Origin: Desulforhabdus sp. TSK
Lineage (GTDB): Bacteria > Desulfobacterota > Syntrophobacteria > Syntrophobacterales > Syntrophobacteraceae
NCBI RefSeq assembly: GCF_022836495.1
Contig: NZ_BQXM01000017.1
Location: 36,375-100,374, forward strand
Reading direction: 5' to 3'
DNA length: 64,000 nucleotides
The position numbers were made by a program, and so were the translations under genes. This document shows positions 8,614 to 18,119 of this stretch, piece after piece (position 1 is the first letter of the stretch; every line of letters starts with the position of its first letter). The notes under the pieces are model-generated. The model was not told the origin of the DNA. It searched no databases and saw nothing but the letters and a program-made list of their open reading frames with translations.

Positions 8614-9870
8614 TTATTGCCCCGTCCACCTGCGGAAGACGAGGGTTCCATTGGTCCCGCCGAACCCGAAGGAATTGGATAGGGCAATGTCGATGACCGC
8701 TTCCCGGGGATGATTGGGGACATAGTCCAGGTCACAATCTGGATCGGGGTTCTCGTAATTGATGGTGGGGGGCATGACCTGCCGTTCCAGGGTGAGCGCC
8801 GTGAATGCGGCTTCGACTCCTCCGGCTGCTCCCAGGAGGTGCCCTGTCATGGACTTGGTGGAGCTGACTCCCAGCTTGTACGCATGATCCCCGAAGATTT
8901 TCTTGATGGCCTGAGTTTCGTACTTGTCGTTGAGGTCGGTGGAAGTCCCATGAGCATTGATATATTGTACCTGTTCGGGTTGGATGCCCGCATCGTCCAG
9001 TGCCGACTGCATGCAGCGCGCAGCGCCTTCCCCTTCGGGAGCGGGAGCGGCCATGTGGTGGGCGTCCCCGGACGCCCCGAAGCCGATGACTTCACCGTAG
9101 ATCTTGGCGCCGCGCTCCAGGGCCATGCTCATTTCTTCCAGAATGAGGACTGCGGCGCCCTCACCCAGCACAAATCCATCGCGATCCCGTTCGAAGGGTC
9201 TCGAAGCCTTTTCCGGTTCATCGTTGCGGGTGGAAAGTGCCCGCATGGCGTTGAAGCCCGCCACACACAGAGGGGTCACCACCGATTCGACCCCGCCGGT
9301 CACCATGATATCCGCCATGCCATTGCGCACCATGTGGAATGCCTGTCCGACGGCATGCGTGCCGGCGGCGCAGGCCGTCTGGACGGCCAGGTTGGGACCT
9401 TTGGCGCCGTGATAAATGGAGATGAGGCCGGGGGCCATATTCCCGATGAGCATGGGGATGAAAAAGGGACTGACTTTCTTGGGGCCCGACTCCAGCAGAA
9501 TCTTATGGTACTCTTCTATGGTGGTCAAACCACCCAGTCCGCAGCCCATGAACACCCCGGCGCGATGGGCGATTTCCGGGGCAATGGTCAGCTTGCCGTC
9601 GTCAAACGCCAAGCGCGACGCTCCGAGAGCCAGTCGCAGGAAGGGATCCATTTTACGGAGCTCTTTCTTGGGAATGAATTCCTCGGGATGATAGTTTTTG
9701 ACCTCACCGGCGATGCGGGTGGTAAAATTGGTGGCGTCAAAGAGCGAAATGGGCGCAATTCCCGATTTCCCCGCCATGAGGCTGGCCCAGTTTTCTTCAT
9801 TGCCTACCCCGATGGGAGAGACTAAGCCAACTCCTGTAATGACTACGCGACGCTGTGTATTGGGTACCAT
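8614..9870 (-). CDS. fabF: Beta-ketoacyl-ACP synthase II
   Basis: Elongating condensing enzyme of type II fatty-acid synthesis. The Cys-His-His triad is visible: cysteine in QTACAAGTHA, first histidine in INAHGTSTDLNDKYE, second in STKSMTGHLLGAAGG; the protein ends with the usual SNSFGFGGTNGTLVF. ATG 9870 follows AGGGAG and gives 418 residues, close to FabF length. The gene is 103 bases after fabG. acpP, which commonly sits between these two, is missing and the gap is too short to hold it. Confidence 0.96.
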   Translation of the reverse strand: MVPNTQRRVVITGVGLVSPIGVGNEENWASLMAGKSGIAPISLFDATNFTTRIAGEVKNYHPEEFIPKKELRKMDPFLRLALGASRLAFDDGKLTIAPEIAHRAGVFMGCGLGGLTTIEEYHKILLESGPKKVSPFFIPMLIGNMAPGLISIYHGAKGPNLAVQTACAAGTHAVGQAFHMVRNGMADIMVTGGVESVVTPLCVAGFNAMRALSTRNDEPEKASRPFERDRDGFVLGEGAAVLILEEMSMALERGAKIYGEVIGFGASGDAHHMAAPAPEGEGAARCMQSALDDAGIQPEQVQYINAHGTSTDLNDKYETQAIKKIFGDHAYKLGVSSTKSMTGHLLGAAGGVEAAFTALTLERQVMPPTINYENPDPDCDLDYVPNHPREAVIDIALSNSFGFGGTNGTLVFRRWTGQ

Positions 9871-9973
9871 AGAATTCTCCCTGAGTGACTGAACGATGCC
9901 TGGCTGCCGAAGAGGGCTGCGCGTCGCGACTCGCGGTTCATGCCGTCGCGCCGTGGCGAAAAGCGTCCCAGGC

Positions 9974-10717
9974 TCAGCCCATGAACATGCCCCCGTTGAC
10001 ATGAATCACCTGGCCCGTGATGTAACCTGCGGCGTCGGAAGCGAGAAAATCCACTGCAGCGGCGACCTCTTCGGGCGCTCCGACGCGACCCGCCGGGATT
10101 TGAGTGAGGAGAAGCTCGCGTGCTTTTTCGGGCAGGCTGAGGGTCATGTCGGTTTCGATGTATCCCGGTGCCACGGCGTTGACGGTAATGTTCCTGGAAA
10201 CGAGCTCACGGGCCAGGGATCGTGTCAGGCCGAGGATGCCGGCCTTGGCGGCGGAGTAGTTGCACTGTCCCGCGTTTCCCATGACTCCCACCACGGAAGT
10301 CACATTGATGATTCTGCCATAGCGCTGCCGCATCATGGTCTTGACCACGGCTTGCGAGCAGAGGAACGCCCCTTTGAGATTGGTATTGAGCACGACATCC
10401 CATTCATCGGGCTTCATGAGGGCCAACAGATTGTCGCGGGTGATTCCCGCATTGTTGACCAGGATGTCGACGCGTCCGTAGGCTTTGATGATTTCCTTGA
10501 AAGCTTCCTTCACACCCTCGGCATCGGCGATATCGAAGGGATGCAGATGGGGGACACCCCCCCTGGATGCCACTGCGGCCGCAGTCTCTTTCGCTGCCTG
10601 GGGGCTGGAATGGTAGTTCACGATGATATCCCGACCGGGAGCTGCCAGCGCCACAGCAATGGCACGCCCAATTCCCCGGCTGGCTCCCGTGACGACAGCC
10701 ACGCGTTTTTCGCTCAT
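9974..10717 (-). CDS. fabG: 3-oxoacyl-ACP reductase
   Basis: NADPH-dependent short-chain dehydrogenase that reduces the ketoacyl-ACP made by FabF. The Rossmann motif TGASRGIGRAIA is at residues 10-21, NNAG is in the middle, and the catalytic Ser/Tyr/Lys set appears as NVTSVVG and YSAAKAG. 247 residues is standard. The upstream terminator at 10800-10831 suggests fabG begins its own transcription unit rather than continuing from etfA. Confidence 0.96.
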   Translation of the reverse strand: MSEKRVAVVTGASRGIGRAIAVALAAPGRDIIVNYHSSPQAAKETAAAVASRGGVPHLHPFDIADAEGVKEAFKEIIKAYGRVDILVNNAGITRDNLLALMKPDEWDVVLNTNLKGAFLCSQAVVKTMMRQRYGRIINVTSVVGVMGNAGQCNYSAAKAGILGLTRSLARELVSRNITVNAVAPGYIETDMTLSLPEKARELLLTQIPAGRVGAPEEVAAAVDFLASDAAGYITGQVIHVNGGMFMG

Positions 10718-10799
10718 GACTTGCTCCTGTTCCTCGACTCAAGGGGGTGTCGCACGCAGGGGATCGTTGCAGCGACCGACTTGTGCCTCCGGGTTCCTC

Positions 10800-10831
10800 A
10801 AAAAATGCCGCCCCCGTCGGAGCGGGGGCAT
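10800..10831 (-). terminator. Rho-independent terminator after etfA
   Basis: On the minus strand ATGCCCCCG and CGGGGGCGGCAT form a GC-rich hairpin (loop CTCCGA) followed directly by T6. It lies 80 bases past the etfA stop and before fabG, separating the electron-transfer genes from the fab/rib genes. Confidence 0.8.
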
Positions 10832-10912
10832 GGGGGGCACGGCGGCACGGGAAAAAGCGATTCGTCCTTGCATTGCGGATGCAAGGCAGAGTTTTGCGCA
10901 GCGGGCAGCTCG

Positions 10913-12112
10913 TCAGGAGCTTTCGCCGCGCTCCTGCTTGATCTTGCGTATGAAAGCCGGCATGAATTCAAACAGATCGGCCACGACGCCGTAGGTTGCC
11001 ACATCGAAAATGGGAGCCTGCGGGTCCTTGTTGACCGCCACGATGACTTTCGATCCCTGCATCCCCACGACATGCTGGATGGCCCCCGCGATGCCGACGG
11101 CCATATAGAGGGTCGGGGCCACGGTGCGCCCTGTCTGACCCACCTGGTGCGAAGGCGCGATCCAGCCTTCTTCCACCGCCCCGCGGGAAGCTCCCACCGC
11201 GCCCTTGATGAGCTGGGCCAGTTCTTCGATGATGGAGAAGTTTTCGGACTTGCGCAGACCTCGGCCGCCGGAAACGATGATGTCCGCTTCCGTCAGCTTT
11301 GCCGTCTGGTCCTGTTCGGGAATGACTTGGAGGACCTCGACGCGGCTCTTGAAGCACTCCTCGGGCAGAGCCATCCTTTCCACTCTGCCCTGGTGGTCCT
11401 TCATCTTCTCCGGTCTCATGACTTTGGGGCGCACGGTGGCCATCTGAGGGCGACGGTTGGGGCACACGATGGTGGCCATGATGTTTCCACCGAAAGCCGG
11501 ACGCGTCTGGAGCATGAGGCCCTCCTCGCTGATGTCGAGCTCCGTGCAGTCGGCGGTGAGTCCCGTTTTCACGAGGGCAGCCACTCGGGGGATGAAGGAC
11601 CTCCCCATGGAAGTGGCGCCAGCCAGAAGAATTTCCGGCTTCTTCTGCCGGATGAGCTCCACGACGGCCTTGGAATAGGCTTCATCCCTGAAATGGGCCA
11701 GTTCGGGGTGATCCACCACGTAGACGACATCTGCTCCGTAGGAGACGAGCTCTTCCTGGATGGACTGGTCGAGCCGATGCCCCAGGAGAACGGCGGACAG
11801 CTTCACGCCGCGCTTGTCGGCGAGCTTACGACCGGCACTCAGCAGTTCGTAGCTGACCTGGTGGATGGTGCCCTCCCGCCATTCGGCGAAAACCCAGACA
11901 CCCTTGTAGGAGGCCAGATCTTCCGCCGGTCCCGTTCCGACTTCCGGGAGGGAGAGGGCCCCGAACTCACAGGTATCCACGCACATGCCACAAAGGGTGC
12001 ATTCATCGGAAATTTCGATGAAGGTTTCCTTGAGGGAGATGGCACCGAAGGGGCAGACGTCCGTACAAACCCCGCACACCGTGCATTTCTGACGATCGAC
12101 AATGGCTTTCAT
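10913..12112 (-). CDS. etfA: Electron transfer flavoprotein alpha subunit with N-terminal ferredoxin domain
   Basis: Residues 1 to about 60 form a two-cluster ferredoxin: [15 protein letters not shown] and [15 protein letters not shown], each with the CX2CX2CX3C spacing of a [4Fe-4S] site. The rest is a full EtfA, with the FAD-binding C-terminal domain showing [28 protein letters not shown] and [19 protein letters not shown]. CarE of the Acetobacterium caffeyl-CoA reductase has this same fused architecture. The start overlaps the etfB stop by four bases. With the upstream acyl-CoA dehydrogenase it probably forms an electron-bifurcating or confurcating complex. Confidence 0.94.
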   Translation of the reverse strand: MKAIVDRQKCTVCGVCTDVCPFGAISLKETFIEISDECTLCGMCVDTCEFGALSLPEVGTGPAEDLASYKGVWVFAEWREGTIHQVSYELLSAGRKLADKRGVKLSAVLLGHRLDQSIQEELVSYGADVVYVVDHPELAHFRDEAYSKAVVELIRQKKPEILLAGATSMGRSFIPRVAALVKTGLTADCTELDISEEGLMLQTRPAFGGNIMATIVCPNRRPQMATVRPKVMRPEKMKDHQGRVERMALPEECFKSRVEVLQVIPEQDQTAKLTEADIIVSGGRGLRKSENFSIIEELAQLIKGAVGASRGAVEEGWIAPSHQVGQTGRTVAPTLYMAVGIAGAIQHVVGMQGSKVIVAVNKDPQAPIFDVATYGVVADLFEFMPAFIRKIKQERGESS

Positions 12113-12900
12113 AGACCTGGCACCTTGGATTCTTTGAGATGACGGAAGAGTTGTTCCACCTGTTCCTCGATGGGGCCCTGGATCAAAACGCGGTCCGTCC
12201 GTCGGGGTGGGCTGAACACCCGGACGACCTGGGTGAAGGAGCCACTGAGGCCGACATTTTCGGGGGCCAATCCCAGGTCGGCGACTCCCCATACCGGGAT
12301 GGTCGCCTTCTTGGCGCGCATTTTATGCCTGAGGGACGGCAGCCGGGGCTCTCCCACTTCCTTGATCACCGTCAGAAGGCAAGGGGTGGGCAATTTCCAG
12401 ATTTCGACGCCTTCGTCCGTTTGACGGGAAATTTTTAATGCGCTGCCGTCGAGCACTTCGATCTTCTTGACAAAGGTCGCATAAGGCATGTCGAGAAACG
12501 TTGCCATTTCAGGGCCCACTTGAGCCGTATCTCCATCGACTGCCTGCTTGCCGCAGAGGACAACGTCTACGTCCCCCATTTTCCGAACCGCGGCTGCAAG
12601 GGTGGTGGAGGTGGCCCAGGTGTCGGATCCCGCGAACGCCCGGTCGCTCAACAGCACGGCATCGTCCACACCGCGGGAGAGGGCATCCCGGAGGGCCTCG
12701 TCCGCCTGGGGGGGGCCCATGGTCAAAACCGTGATGGTGGCCTGGGTTTCGTCCTTGATCTTCAGGGCCGCTTCCACGGCAAAAAGGTCAAACGGATTGA
12801 TGATGCTTTCAACGCCCTGACGGACCAGGGTATGGGTGTCAGGGTCTATCCGCACGTTCTTCGTATCTGGAACCTGCTTGATGCATACAGCAATATGCAT
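12109..12900 (-). CDS. etfB: Electron transfer flavoprotein beta subunit (bifurcating-type motif)
   Basis: EtfB partner of the ferredoxin-fused EtfA. It opens with the family pattern IAVCIKQVPDT and has INPFDLFAVEAAL. The nucleotide loop reads VDGDTAQVGPEMA; in the known family split this form goes with ETFs that bind a second FAD and bifurcate electrons, while AMP-binding ETFs have a different loop. That assignment is from family knowledge and not proven here. 263 residues; it lies 12 bases after the acyl-CoA dehydrogenase gene. Confidence 0.94.
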   Translation of the reverse strand: MHIAVCIKQVPDTKNVRIDPDTHTLVRQGVESIINPFDLFAVEAALKIKDETQATITVLTMGPPQADEALRDALSRGVDDAVLLSDRAFAGSDTWATSTTLAAAVRKMGDVDVVLCGKQAVDGDTAQVGPEMATFLDMPYATFVKKIEVLDGSALKISRQTDEGVEIWKLPTPCLLTVIKEVGEPRLPSLRHKMRAKKATIPVWGVADLGLAPENVGLSGSFTQVVRVFSPPRRTDRVLIQGPIEEQVEQLFRHLKESKVPGL

Positions 12901-12912
12901 GGATCTTTCCTT

Positions 12913-14085
12913 TTAAAAGAAAGTTTCTTTCAATCGGCTGTATTCCTTATTCAATTCCTGGCCAATGATATTGCGCTGGATCTCATTGGTTCCTTCATAG
13001 ATCTGCAGGATCTTGGCGTCCCGCATCATTTTTTCCACGGGATAATCCTGCATGTACCCGTAGCCGCCGAGGACCTGCACCGCTTCGGTGGCAACCTCCA
13101 TGGCCGTGTCCCCTGCGAAAACCTTGCACATGGCCGCAACTTTGCTTGCATCGGGAGCGTCATTGGCATCCATGTGGCGGGCGATGCAATAAATCAGAGC
13201 GCGGGAGGCTTCCGTCTTGGTGGCCATGTTGGCCAGCTTGTGCTGGATGGCCTGAAAGGAGATGATGGGCTTTCCGAACTGAACTCGCTTGCGAGCGTAC
13301 TCCACGGAAATGTCCAGAGCGCCCTGAGCCAGGCCCACCCCGAGTGCCCCAATGCCGGGCCGGGACTTATCGAAGGTTTTCATGGCGACGATGAACCCCA
13401 TGCCTTCTTTGGCGATGAGGCGGTCTTTGCGGACGCGGCAATCCTGGAACACCAGTTCACGAGTTGCCGAAGCCCGGATGCCGAGCTTCTTTTCCTTTTT
13501 GCCAAAGGAAAAGCCGGGGTCTCCTTTTTCAACAATAAAAAAGCTCGCGCCTCGAGGCCCTTTGGAGCGGTCCGTGATGGCCAGAACGGAATAGATTTCG
13601 GCCTCGCCGCCATTGGTGATCCACTGCTTGGTTCCGTTCAGGATGTAGTAATCGCCGTCGCGGACCGCCGTCGTCTGGATGCCCGAAACATCGCTGCCGG
13701 CTCCGGATTCCGTGACGCCGAAGGCTGCCAGGCGTTTTCCACTGGCGATATCGGGAAGATAGGCCTGCTTCTGGGCTTCATTGGCAAACAGCAGGATGGG
13801 ATAGGCCCCCAGTCCGCTGGCGGCAAAAGTGGTGGCAATACCGATACAGCCCTGCGCCAGTTGTTCAATCGCCAGACAATTCTCCAGGATGCCGCCACCC
13901 ATTCCGCCATAGGCTTCGGGGATGTAAAGTCCAAACAGATCCGACTGGGCCAGGACCTTCATGATTTCCCAGGGAAATGCTTCGCTTTCATCCAGTTCGG
14001 CGCGTACGGGTCGAATTTTCTCTTTGGTGATCTGCGCAGCCAGTTCTTGGATCATCTGCTGTTCTTCGGTTAGAAAATAATCCAC
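12913..14085 (-). CDS. Acyl-CoA dehydrogenase
   Basis: FAD-dependent acyl-CoA dehydrogenase of short-chain type, 390 residues. Flavin/substrate blocks are visible: FGVTESGAGSDVSGIQTTA, QWITNGGEAEIYSVLA, and RVQFGKPIISFQAIQHKLA. The catalytic base is the glutamate of ILQIYEGTNEIQRNII near the C-terminus. Translation begins at GTG 14085, preceded by AAGGAG. With etfB and etfA directly downstream it resembles the CarC-CarD-CarE arrangement. The substrate cannot be read from sequence; butyryl-CoA-like or aryl-acrylyl-CoA are both possible. Confidence 0.93.
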   Translation of the reverse strand: MDYFLTEEQQMIQELAAQITKEKIRPVRAELDESEAFPWEIMKVLAQSDLFGLYIPEAYGGMGGGILENCLAIEQLAQGCIGIATTFAASGLGAYPILLFANEAQKQAYLPDIASGKRLAAFGVTESGAGSDVSGIQTTAVRDGDYYILNGTKQWITNGGEAEIYSVLAITDRSKGPRGASFFIVEKGDPGFSFGKKEKKLGIRASATRELVFQDCRVRKDRLIAKEGMGFIVAMKTFDKSRPGIGALGVGLAQGALDISVEYARKRVQFGKPIISFQAIQHKLANMATKTEASRALIYCIARHMDANDAPDASKVAAMCKVFAGDTAMEVATEAVQVLGGYGYMQDYPVEKMMRDAKILQIYEGTNEIQRNIIGQELNKEYSRLKETFF

Positions 14086-14646
14086 TTTAGGTTTCTCCTT
14101 GTTCCAACGCTTGCCCGTGCATTCTTTATGTGCAATTTTCTTGACGCGTCTGTATGAATTTTAGAGCGATATTGATGCGCTCATGGTGCTTTATATATTG
14201 AAGTGTCCGTTGCATGCCGACGGGGAGACAATAAACCGCAATGGCAGCCTGCGGAAGCTTTGGTCACGCATCCTGTCGTGCATCGCCCTGCCGTGTCATT
14301 GCTGAAAGGTGGAGATCCCACGTCGTTTTCAATTGCGTTCCCATGGTGTGTTTGGATAGTTTGAATGTTTCCCCGAGGTAACCTGTGGGAGTTTCAGAAA
14401 GGTCTTTGTGGGTACGCACCATCGTCGGCAAAACACCTCCGGCACTGGATCCTTCGCTATGACAAAAATCTTGCGCCCATTTCCATTCGCAATCGCATAG
14501 AGCCGGGCCGCCCCGGCTCAGCTCCCTCATTCAAAACCCCGGTCCACGGCGTATCCGGAAGGTCCACGGCAGATGCGGCGACATCCTCCCTGACACAAGT
14601 GCGGAGGAGCGCCGCATCCTTTTTCCAGGATCTGAGCAAGCTCTCG
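14086..14646. other. 561-base intergenic stretch with no recognisable gene
   Basis: Lies between rpmF and the acyl-CoA dehydrogenase, where plsX, fabH and fabD would follow rpmF in many bacteria. Short open frames on both strands show no family character. I see no convincing promoter or remnant of those genes. Confidence 0.6.
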
Positions 14647-14829
14647 CTATTCTTCTTCGAATTCGAGAACGAGGCGATCGTGATAATAGCCGCAGCCGGG
14701 GCAAACGCGGTGGGGCAAACGCAGCTCATTGCACTGAGGGCAGTGGGACAGAGAAGGAACGGACAGTGCTCTATGAGCATTTCGCTTGTCGCGCCTGGCT
14801 TTGGATGTTTTTCGCTTGGGAACCCCCAT
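14647..14829 (-). CDS. rpmF: 50S ribosomal protein L32
   Basis: A 60-residue basic protein beginning MGVPKRKTSKARRDKRNAHR, with the two zinc-type pairs CPQC and CPGCGYY, the cysteine form of L32. It sits downstream of the DUF177 gene, the usual partner. The C-terminal EFEEE is ordinary for the family. Confidence 0.96.
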   Translation of the reverse strand: MGVPKRKTSKARRDKRNAHRALSVPSLSHCPQCNELRLPHRVCPGCGYYHDRLVLEFEEE

Positions 14830-14970
14830 CTTTCATTCTCCTTGACTTGTCGTTTTTAAAGACTTTCTTGATAGTGCATTCCAATCATCTGAATCCCGCC
14901 GAAGGAGGGAAACCGATTGTTCAGCCGAGCTCCATGCCGGTCGTGCCGCTCCCTCCGCACTCGAAAAACC

Positions 14971-15513
14971 TCACTGGGGCAGCCGCTCTTTGAGCTCAGC
15001 CAGCCTGGCGAAGGGGTTGCCTTTGGCATCCGCGTTGCACCGGCACAATTCTTCGTTGAGGTTGGCTCCACAACCGGGGCAGATGCCTTTGCAGCTTTCC
15101 GAGCACAGGACCTTGAAGGGTAGAGCGAGGAAAATCTGTTCTGCGATGAGGTCGTCGATTTGGATGACCTCGCCGTCAAAGAACTCAAAATCCAGCTCTT
15201 CGGCCTCCAGTTCCAATTCTTCGTCCCCGGGTGCCTCCGCCTCGTTGAAGAGACTGATGTCCACGGGTTCTTCCAGGGTCCAGAGGCACGGAGCCAGGCA
15301 ACGGTGGCAGTTGATCTGGAGAACCCCCTGAAGCATGCCCTGGATACGAATGTGGTCGGCCAGCTTGTTGATTTCCAGATCCACATTCAATGGACGGGGC
15401 AGCGAGAGCTCGAAAGGATCATCCGGGGGGAGGAACCGGCTCAATTCGCCCTGATTCCAGTGCAAATGGAGAACCCGGCCTGATTCCGGAATTTCGTCGA
15501 CCCGTATCCGCAT
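14971..15513 (-). CDS. DUF177 (YceD-like) protein
   Basis: YceD/DUF177 family, commonly encoded next to rpmF and linked to 23S rRNA/ribosome maturation in other organisms. The core INCHRCLAPCLWTLEEPVDI near residue 70 and the C-terminal CKGICPGCGANLNEELCRC, with its cysteine pairs, are typical. ATG 15513 is preceded by AGAGGAAAG and gives 180 residues. A near-consensus promoter lies 42-70 bases upstream (15555-15582), so this gene and rpmF probably form a transcription unit. Confidence 0.9.
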   Translation of the reverse strand: MRIRVDEIPESGRVLHLHWNQGELSRFLPPDDPFELSLPRPLNVDLEINKLADHIRIQGMLQGVLQINCHRCLAPCLWTLEEPVDISLFNEAEAPGDEELELEAEELDFEFFDGEVIQIDDLIAEQIFLALPFKVLCSESCKGICPGCGANLNEELCRCNADAKGNPFARLAELKERLPQ

Positions 15514-15554
15514 AACTTTCCTCTGTTTCTTTGGCGTAAATTTGTAAATTGCTA

Positions 15555-15582
15555 AGTATAAAGATCTCGAATAGGCTGTCAA
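15555..15582 (-). promoter_or_regulatory. Strong sigma-70-type promoter for DUF177-rpmF
   Basis: On the minus strand TTGACA (15582-15577) and TATACT (15560-15555) are spaced by 16 bases, ahead of the ATG at 15513. It is one of the best promoter matches in the window. Confidence 0.7.
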
Positions 15583-15622
15583 GGGATTTTAAATAAACAG
15601 ACGGAAGTGAAGGGGCATGGTG

Positions 15623-16126
15623 TCAGATTTTCCTCGCCAGGTCCCGGATGAGCTCGTCGGCTACCTGGGAGAAGATCTTTTTATAAGCCGACAAGGTCAT
15701 TCCCTCGTTGATAATGGAAATGCTCTTTCGGGTTTCGGCCGTTGCCACGATGCGGCTTCCCTCCTTTATAGTGCACTTGACGGCCAGGACGGTTTTGCCC
15801 CACATGGGAAGCGTGTAGCGCAGGAGGATATTTCCCTTCTGGTACTCCGTAATGTGTGCTTCCAGGTGCAGCGCAGGGGTGGCCGTATTGCCCATCCACA
15901 GCATGCCCTGCTTTTTTAAGGATTCATTGAGGGCGGTCCACAGCATGCCGATGGCATCTACATCGAAGATTTCCTTCGTGTCGTTGGATACGTCCACGAC
16001 GCGGACCTGGACGGTTTTGGGAACAACCGTGCCCATCTCGTCCTCAGTCTGTGTCCGCGTGGCGCCGCACCCATGAAGGGTGAAAATCAACAGGCACACT
16101 GCAACCAGGCTATTCCAGTTTTTCAT
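15623..16126 (-). CDS. Hypothetical lipoprotein, 167 aa
   Basis: The N-terminus MKNWNSLVAVCLLIFTLHGC is a classic lipoprotein signal peptide ending in a lipobox with the modified cysteine at residue 20. The mature part has alternating strands and a helix rich in charged residues (SAYKKIFSQVADELIRDLARKI). I do not recognise the family securely; it resembles small periplasmic DUF4410-like lipoproteins. It is a single gene, transcribed away from gltX. Confidence 0.75.
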   Translation of the reverse strand: MKNWNSLVAVCLLIFTLHGCGATRTQTEDEMGTVVPKTVQVRVVDVSNDTKEIFDVDAIGMLWTALNESLKKQGMLWMGNTATPALHLEAHITEYQKGNILLRYTLPMWGKTVLAVKCTIKEGSRIVATAETRKSISIINEGMTLSAYKKIFSQVADELIRDLARKI

Positions 16127-16530
16127 GGGTCGCTTTCCTCTCTGTGGGACAGAGCATGTCCATCCTGTTCCGAAAAAGCGCTTTTGATCGCGTCGGGGTT
16201 GAAGAGGTGATCCCCACTGGCAGAGGCGCTTTTCCCCTCACGCGCGGTTGCGATATACTGCCAGAGGTGCGGCCATTGAGCAAGATTTCTATGGGGGCAT
16301 GCCTAGAAAATTATCTTTCGTTGAATCCCCGTGCCTCATTGCCCAAAGGGCAATGGGTTGACTGTGCTCCTTGAGTTTGGGGGGTGAGTGTGTTAAGGGT
16401 GTATTCTCTCAAGCGAGGGGGCAAGCTTTTCAAGGCCGCTCATCTTGTGGCGAATGACTCATATTGCGTACCCGTGGCCTTCGCTCCCTGAGGGGACCAA
16501 AGTGCCGGGAAAAGAAGGAGCACATGGTTC
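16127..16530. other. 404-base divergent intergenic region upstream of gltX
   Basis: Separates the lipoprotein gene from gltX. It must carry both promoters, but I could not pick a convincing -35/-10 pair. No RNA element or repeat was recognised. Confidence 0.5.
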
Positions 16531-17934
16531 ATGGAAACGGTCATTACACGATTTCCCCCCAGCCCTACGGGCTCTCTCCATATCGGCGGCGCCAGGACGG
16601 CGCTCTTCAACTGGCTTTTCGCACGCCACCATGGCGGCAAGTTCGTGCTGCGCATTGAAGACACGGATGTGGCACGCTCCACGGAAGAATCCACCAGAGG
16701 GATTTTCGATGGGATGGAATGGCTGGGGCTGGAGTGGGACGAGGGGCCTTACTATCAGACGCAGCGGTTGGATATCTATAAAGAATATCTCCAAAAGCTC
16801 CTGGATATGGGACACGCTTACTACTGCGACTGTAGTCCCGACGAACTGGACGCACGCCGCAAGGAAGCCATGGCGGAAGGGCGCAAGCCCAAGTACGATG
16901 GGCGATGCAGGGATCGGGGTCTGGGACCCGGCCCCAACCGGGTGATCCGTTTTCGCTGTCCTGACAGCGGGACGACGGTTTTGAACGATCTCATCAAAGG
17001 ACCCATCTTCTTTGACAACGCCGAGCTCGATGACCTGGTTCTTCAGCGCAGCGACGGCATTCCCACCTACAATTTCGTCGTGGTCATCGATGACGTCACC
17101 ATGAATATCACCCACGTGATTCGTGGAGACGATCATGTCAACAACACCCCCCGGCAGATCCTCATTTACCAGGCGCTGGGTGCTCCACTCCCCCAGTTCG
17201 GCCATGTCCCCATGATTTTGGGACAGGACAAGGCGAAGTTGTCCAAGCGCCATGGGGCCACGTCCGTCATGGCGTATAAGGCTATGGGATTTCTTCCCGA
17301 GGCCCTTGTCAATGGACTGGTTCGCCTGGGGTGGGCCCACGGGGACCAGGAGATCTTCAGCCGCGAAGAGCTCATCCAATATTTCAGCCTTGAAAATATT
17401 GGTAAATCCCCCAGTGTGTTCAACCTGGAAAAACTGCTGTGGCTCAATGCCCATTACATCAAGGAATCGGAGCCGCATACCCTCGTGCCGCTCTTGAAGC
17501 CTTTTCTGGAAAAGAGGGGATATCCCGCGAAACCGGATGGCTATGTCGGAGAAGCGGTTCGCACCCTGCAGACCCGGGTGCACACCCTGGAAGAGATGGC
17601 TGACGGCATGAAATTCTTCCTCGTTGACGACGTGGAGTACGATCCTGCCGCCGCAAAAAAATTCCTGACTCCGACCATGCAGGAGGCTTTTGACAGGCTC
17701 ATACCGGTTTTTGAATCCATGGAGGTTTTCAACGAGGAGAACCTGGAGAAGGCTTTCCATCAGATTGTCGTGACTGAAATGGGGCTCAAACTGGGTAAGG
17801 TCGCTCAGCCCGTGCGAGTGGCCTTGACGGGGGGAACGGTGAGTCCCGGCCTCTTTGAAATCATCGGTGTTCTGGGAAAAGAGACGGTTCTGAAACGCCT
17901 GAAGCGCGCCCTGGAGCACATGAAAAGTCAGTAA
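16531..17934 (+). CDS. gltX: Glutamyl-tRNA synthetase
   Basis: Class I aminoacyl-tRNA synthetase charging tRNA(Glu), 467 residues. The HIGH-type motif is [20 protein letters not shown] near the N-terminus and the KMSKS-type motif is KLSKRHGA around residue 240. A CDC knuckle in [14 protein letters not shown] fits the zinc-binding region of bacterial GluRS. AGAAGGAG stands 10 bases before the ATG; a closer upstream ATG is in another frame. Whether it is a discriminating or non-discriminating enzyme cannot be told here. Confidence 0.96.
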   Translation: METVITRFPPSPTGSLHIGGARTALFNWLFARHHGGKFVLRIEDTDVARSTEESTRGIFDGMEWLGLEWDEGPYYQTQRLDIYKEYLQKLLDMGHAYYCDCSPDELDARRKEAMAEGRKPKYDGRCRDRGLGPGPNRVIRFRCPDSGTTVLNDLIKGPIFFDNAELDDLVLQRSDGIPTYNFVVVIDDVTMNITHVIRGDDHVNNTPRQILIYQALGAPLPQFGHVPMILGQDKAKLSKRHGATSVMAYKAMGFLPEALVNGLVRLGWAHGDQEIFSREELIQYFSLENIGKSPSVFNLEKLLWLNAHYIKESEPHTLVPLLKPFLEKRGYPAKPDGYVGEAVRTLQTRVHTLEEMADGMKFFLVDDVEYDPAAAKKFLTPTMQEAFDRLIPVFESMEVFNEENLEKAFHQIVVTEMGLKLGKVAQPVRVALTGGTVSPGLFEIIGVLGKETVLKRLKRALEHMKSQ

Positions 17935-17975
17935 ACTGCAGTGACGAACAGTGGTCGGTGTGACCTGATGCTACC

Positions 17976-18080
17976 GTTGCTGACTTGACGTCACCCCGGT
18001 GGAAACCGGAGTCCAAGGCGTTTATGTTTTTATGGATTCCGGCTTTTGCCGGAATGACGACAATGGGTCAATGCAGCAAT
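17976..18080 (+). repeat. 105-bp MITE-like element, copy 1
   Basis: Bounded by GTTGCTGAC at the left and a diverged inverse (GTCAATGCAGCAAT) at the right. It contains two hairpins, CACCCCGGTG..CCGG and GGATTCCGGCTTTTGCCGGAA. An inverted second copy of exactly the same length lies at 44854-44958. It ends 39 bases before the start of the sensor-kinase gene. Confidence 0.7.
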
Positions 18081-18119
18081 ATGGCGCTCGAACATCGGCC
18101 ATTTTCCAGAGGTGCGGAC

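Noticed and set aside
9896..12142. A 748-codon plus-strand frame
   Set aside because: It lies antisense to fabG and etfA, whose motifs are clear. It is rich in His/Gly/Asp runs, as expected of a GC-rich shadow frame.
14264..14530. Small minus-strand ORFs between rpmF and the acyl-CoA dehydrogenase
   Set aside because: No ribosome site, no family-like pattern, and composition of non-coding DNA. They are not remnants of plsX, fabH or fabD that I can see.
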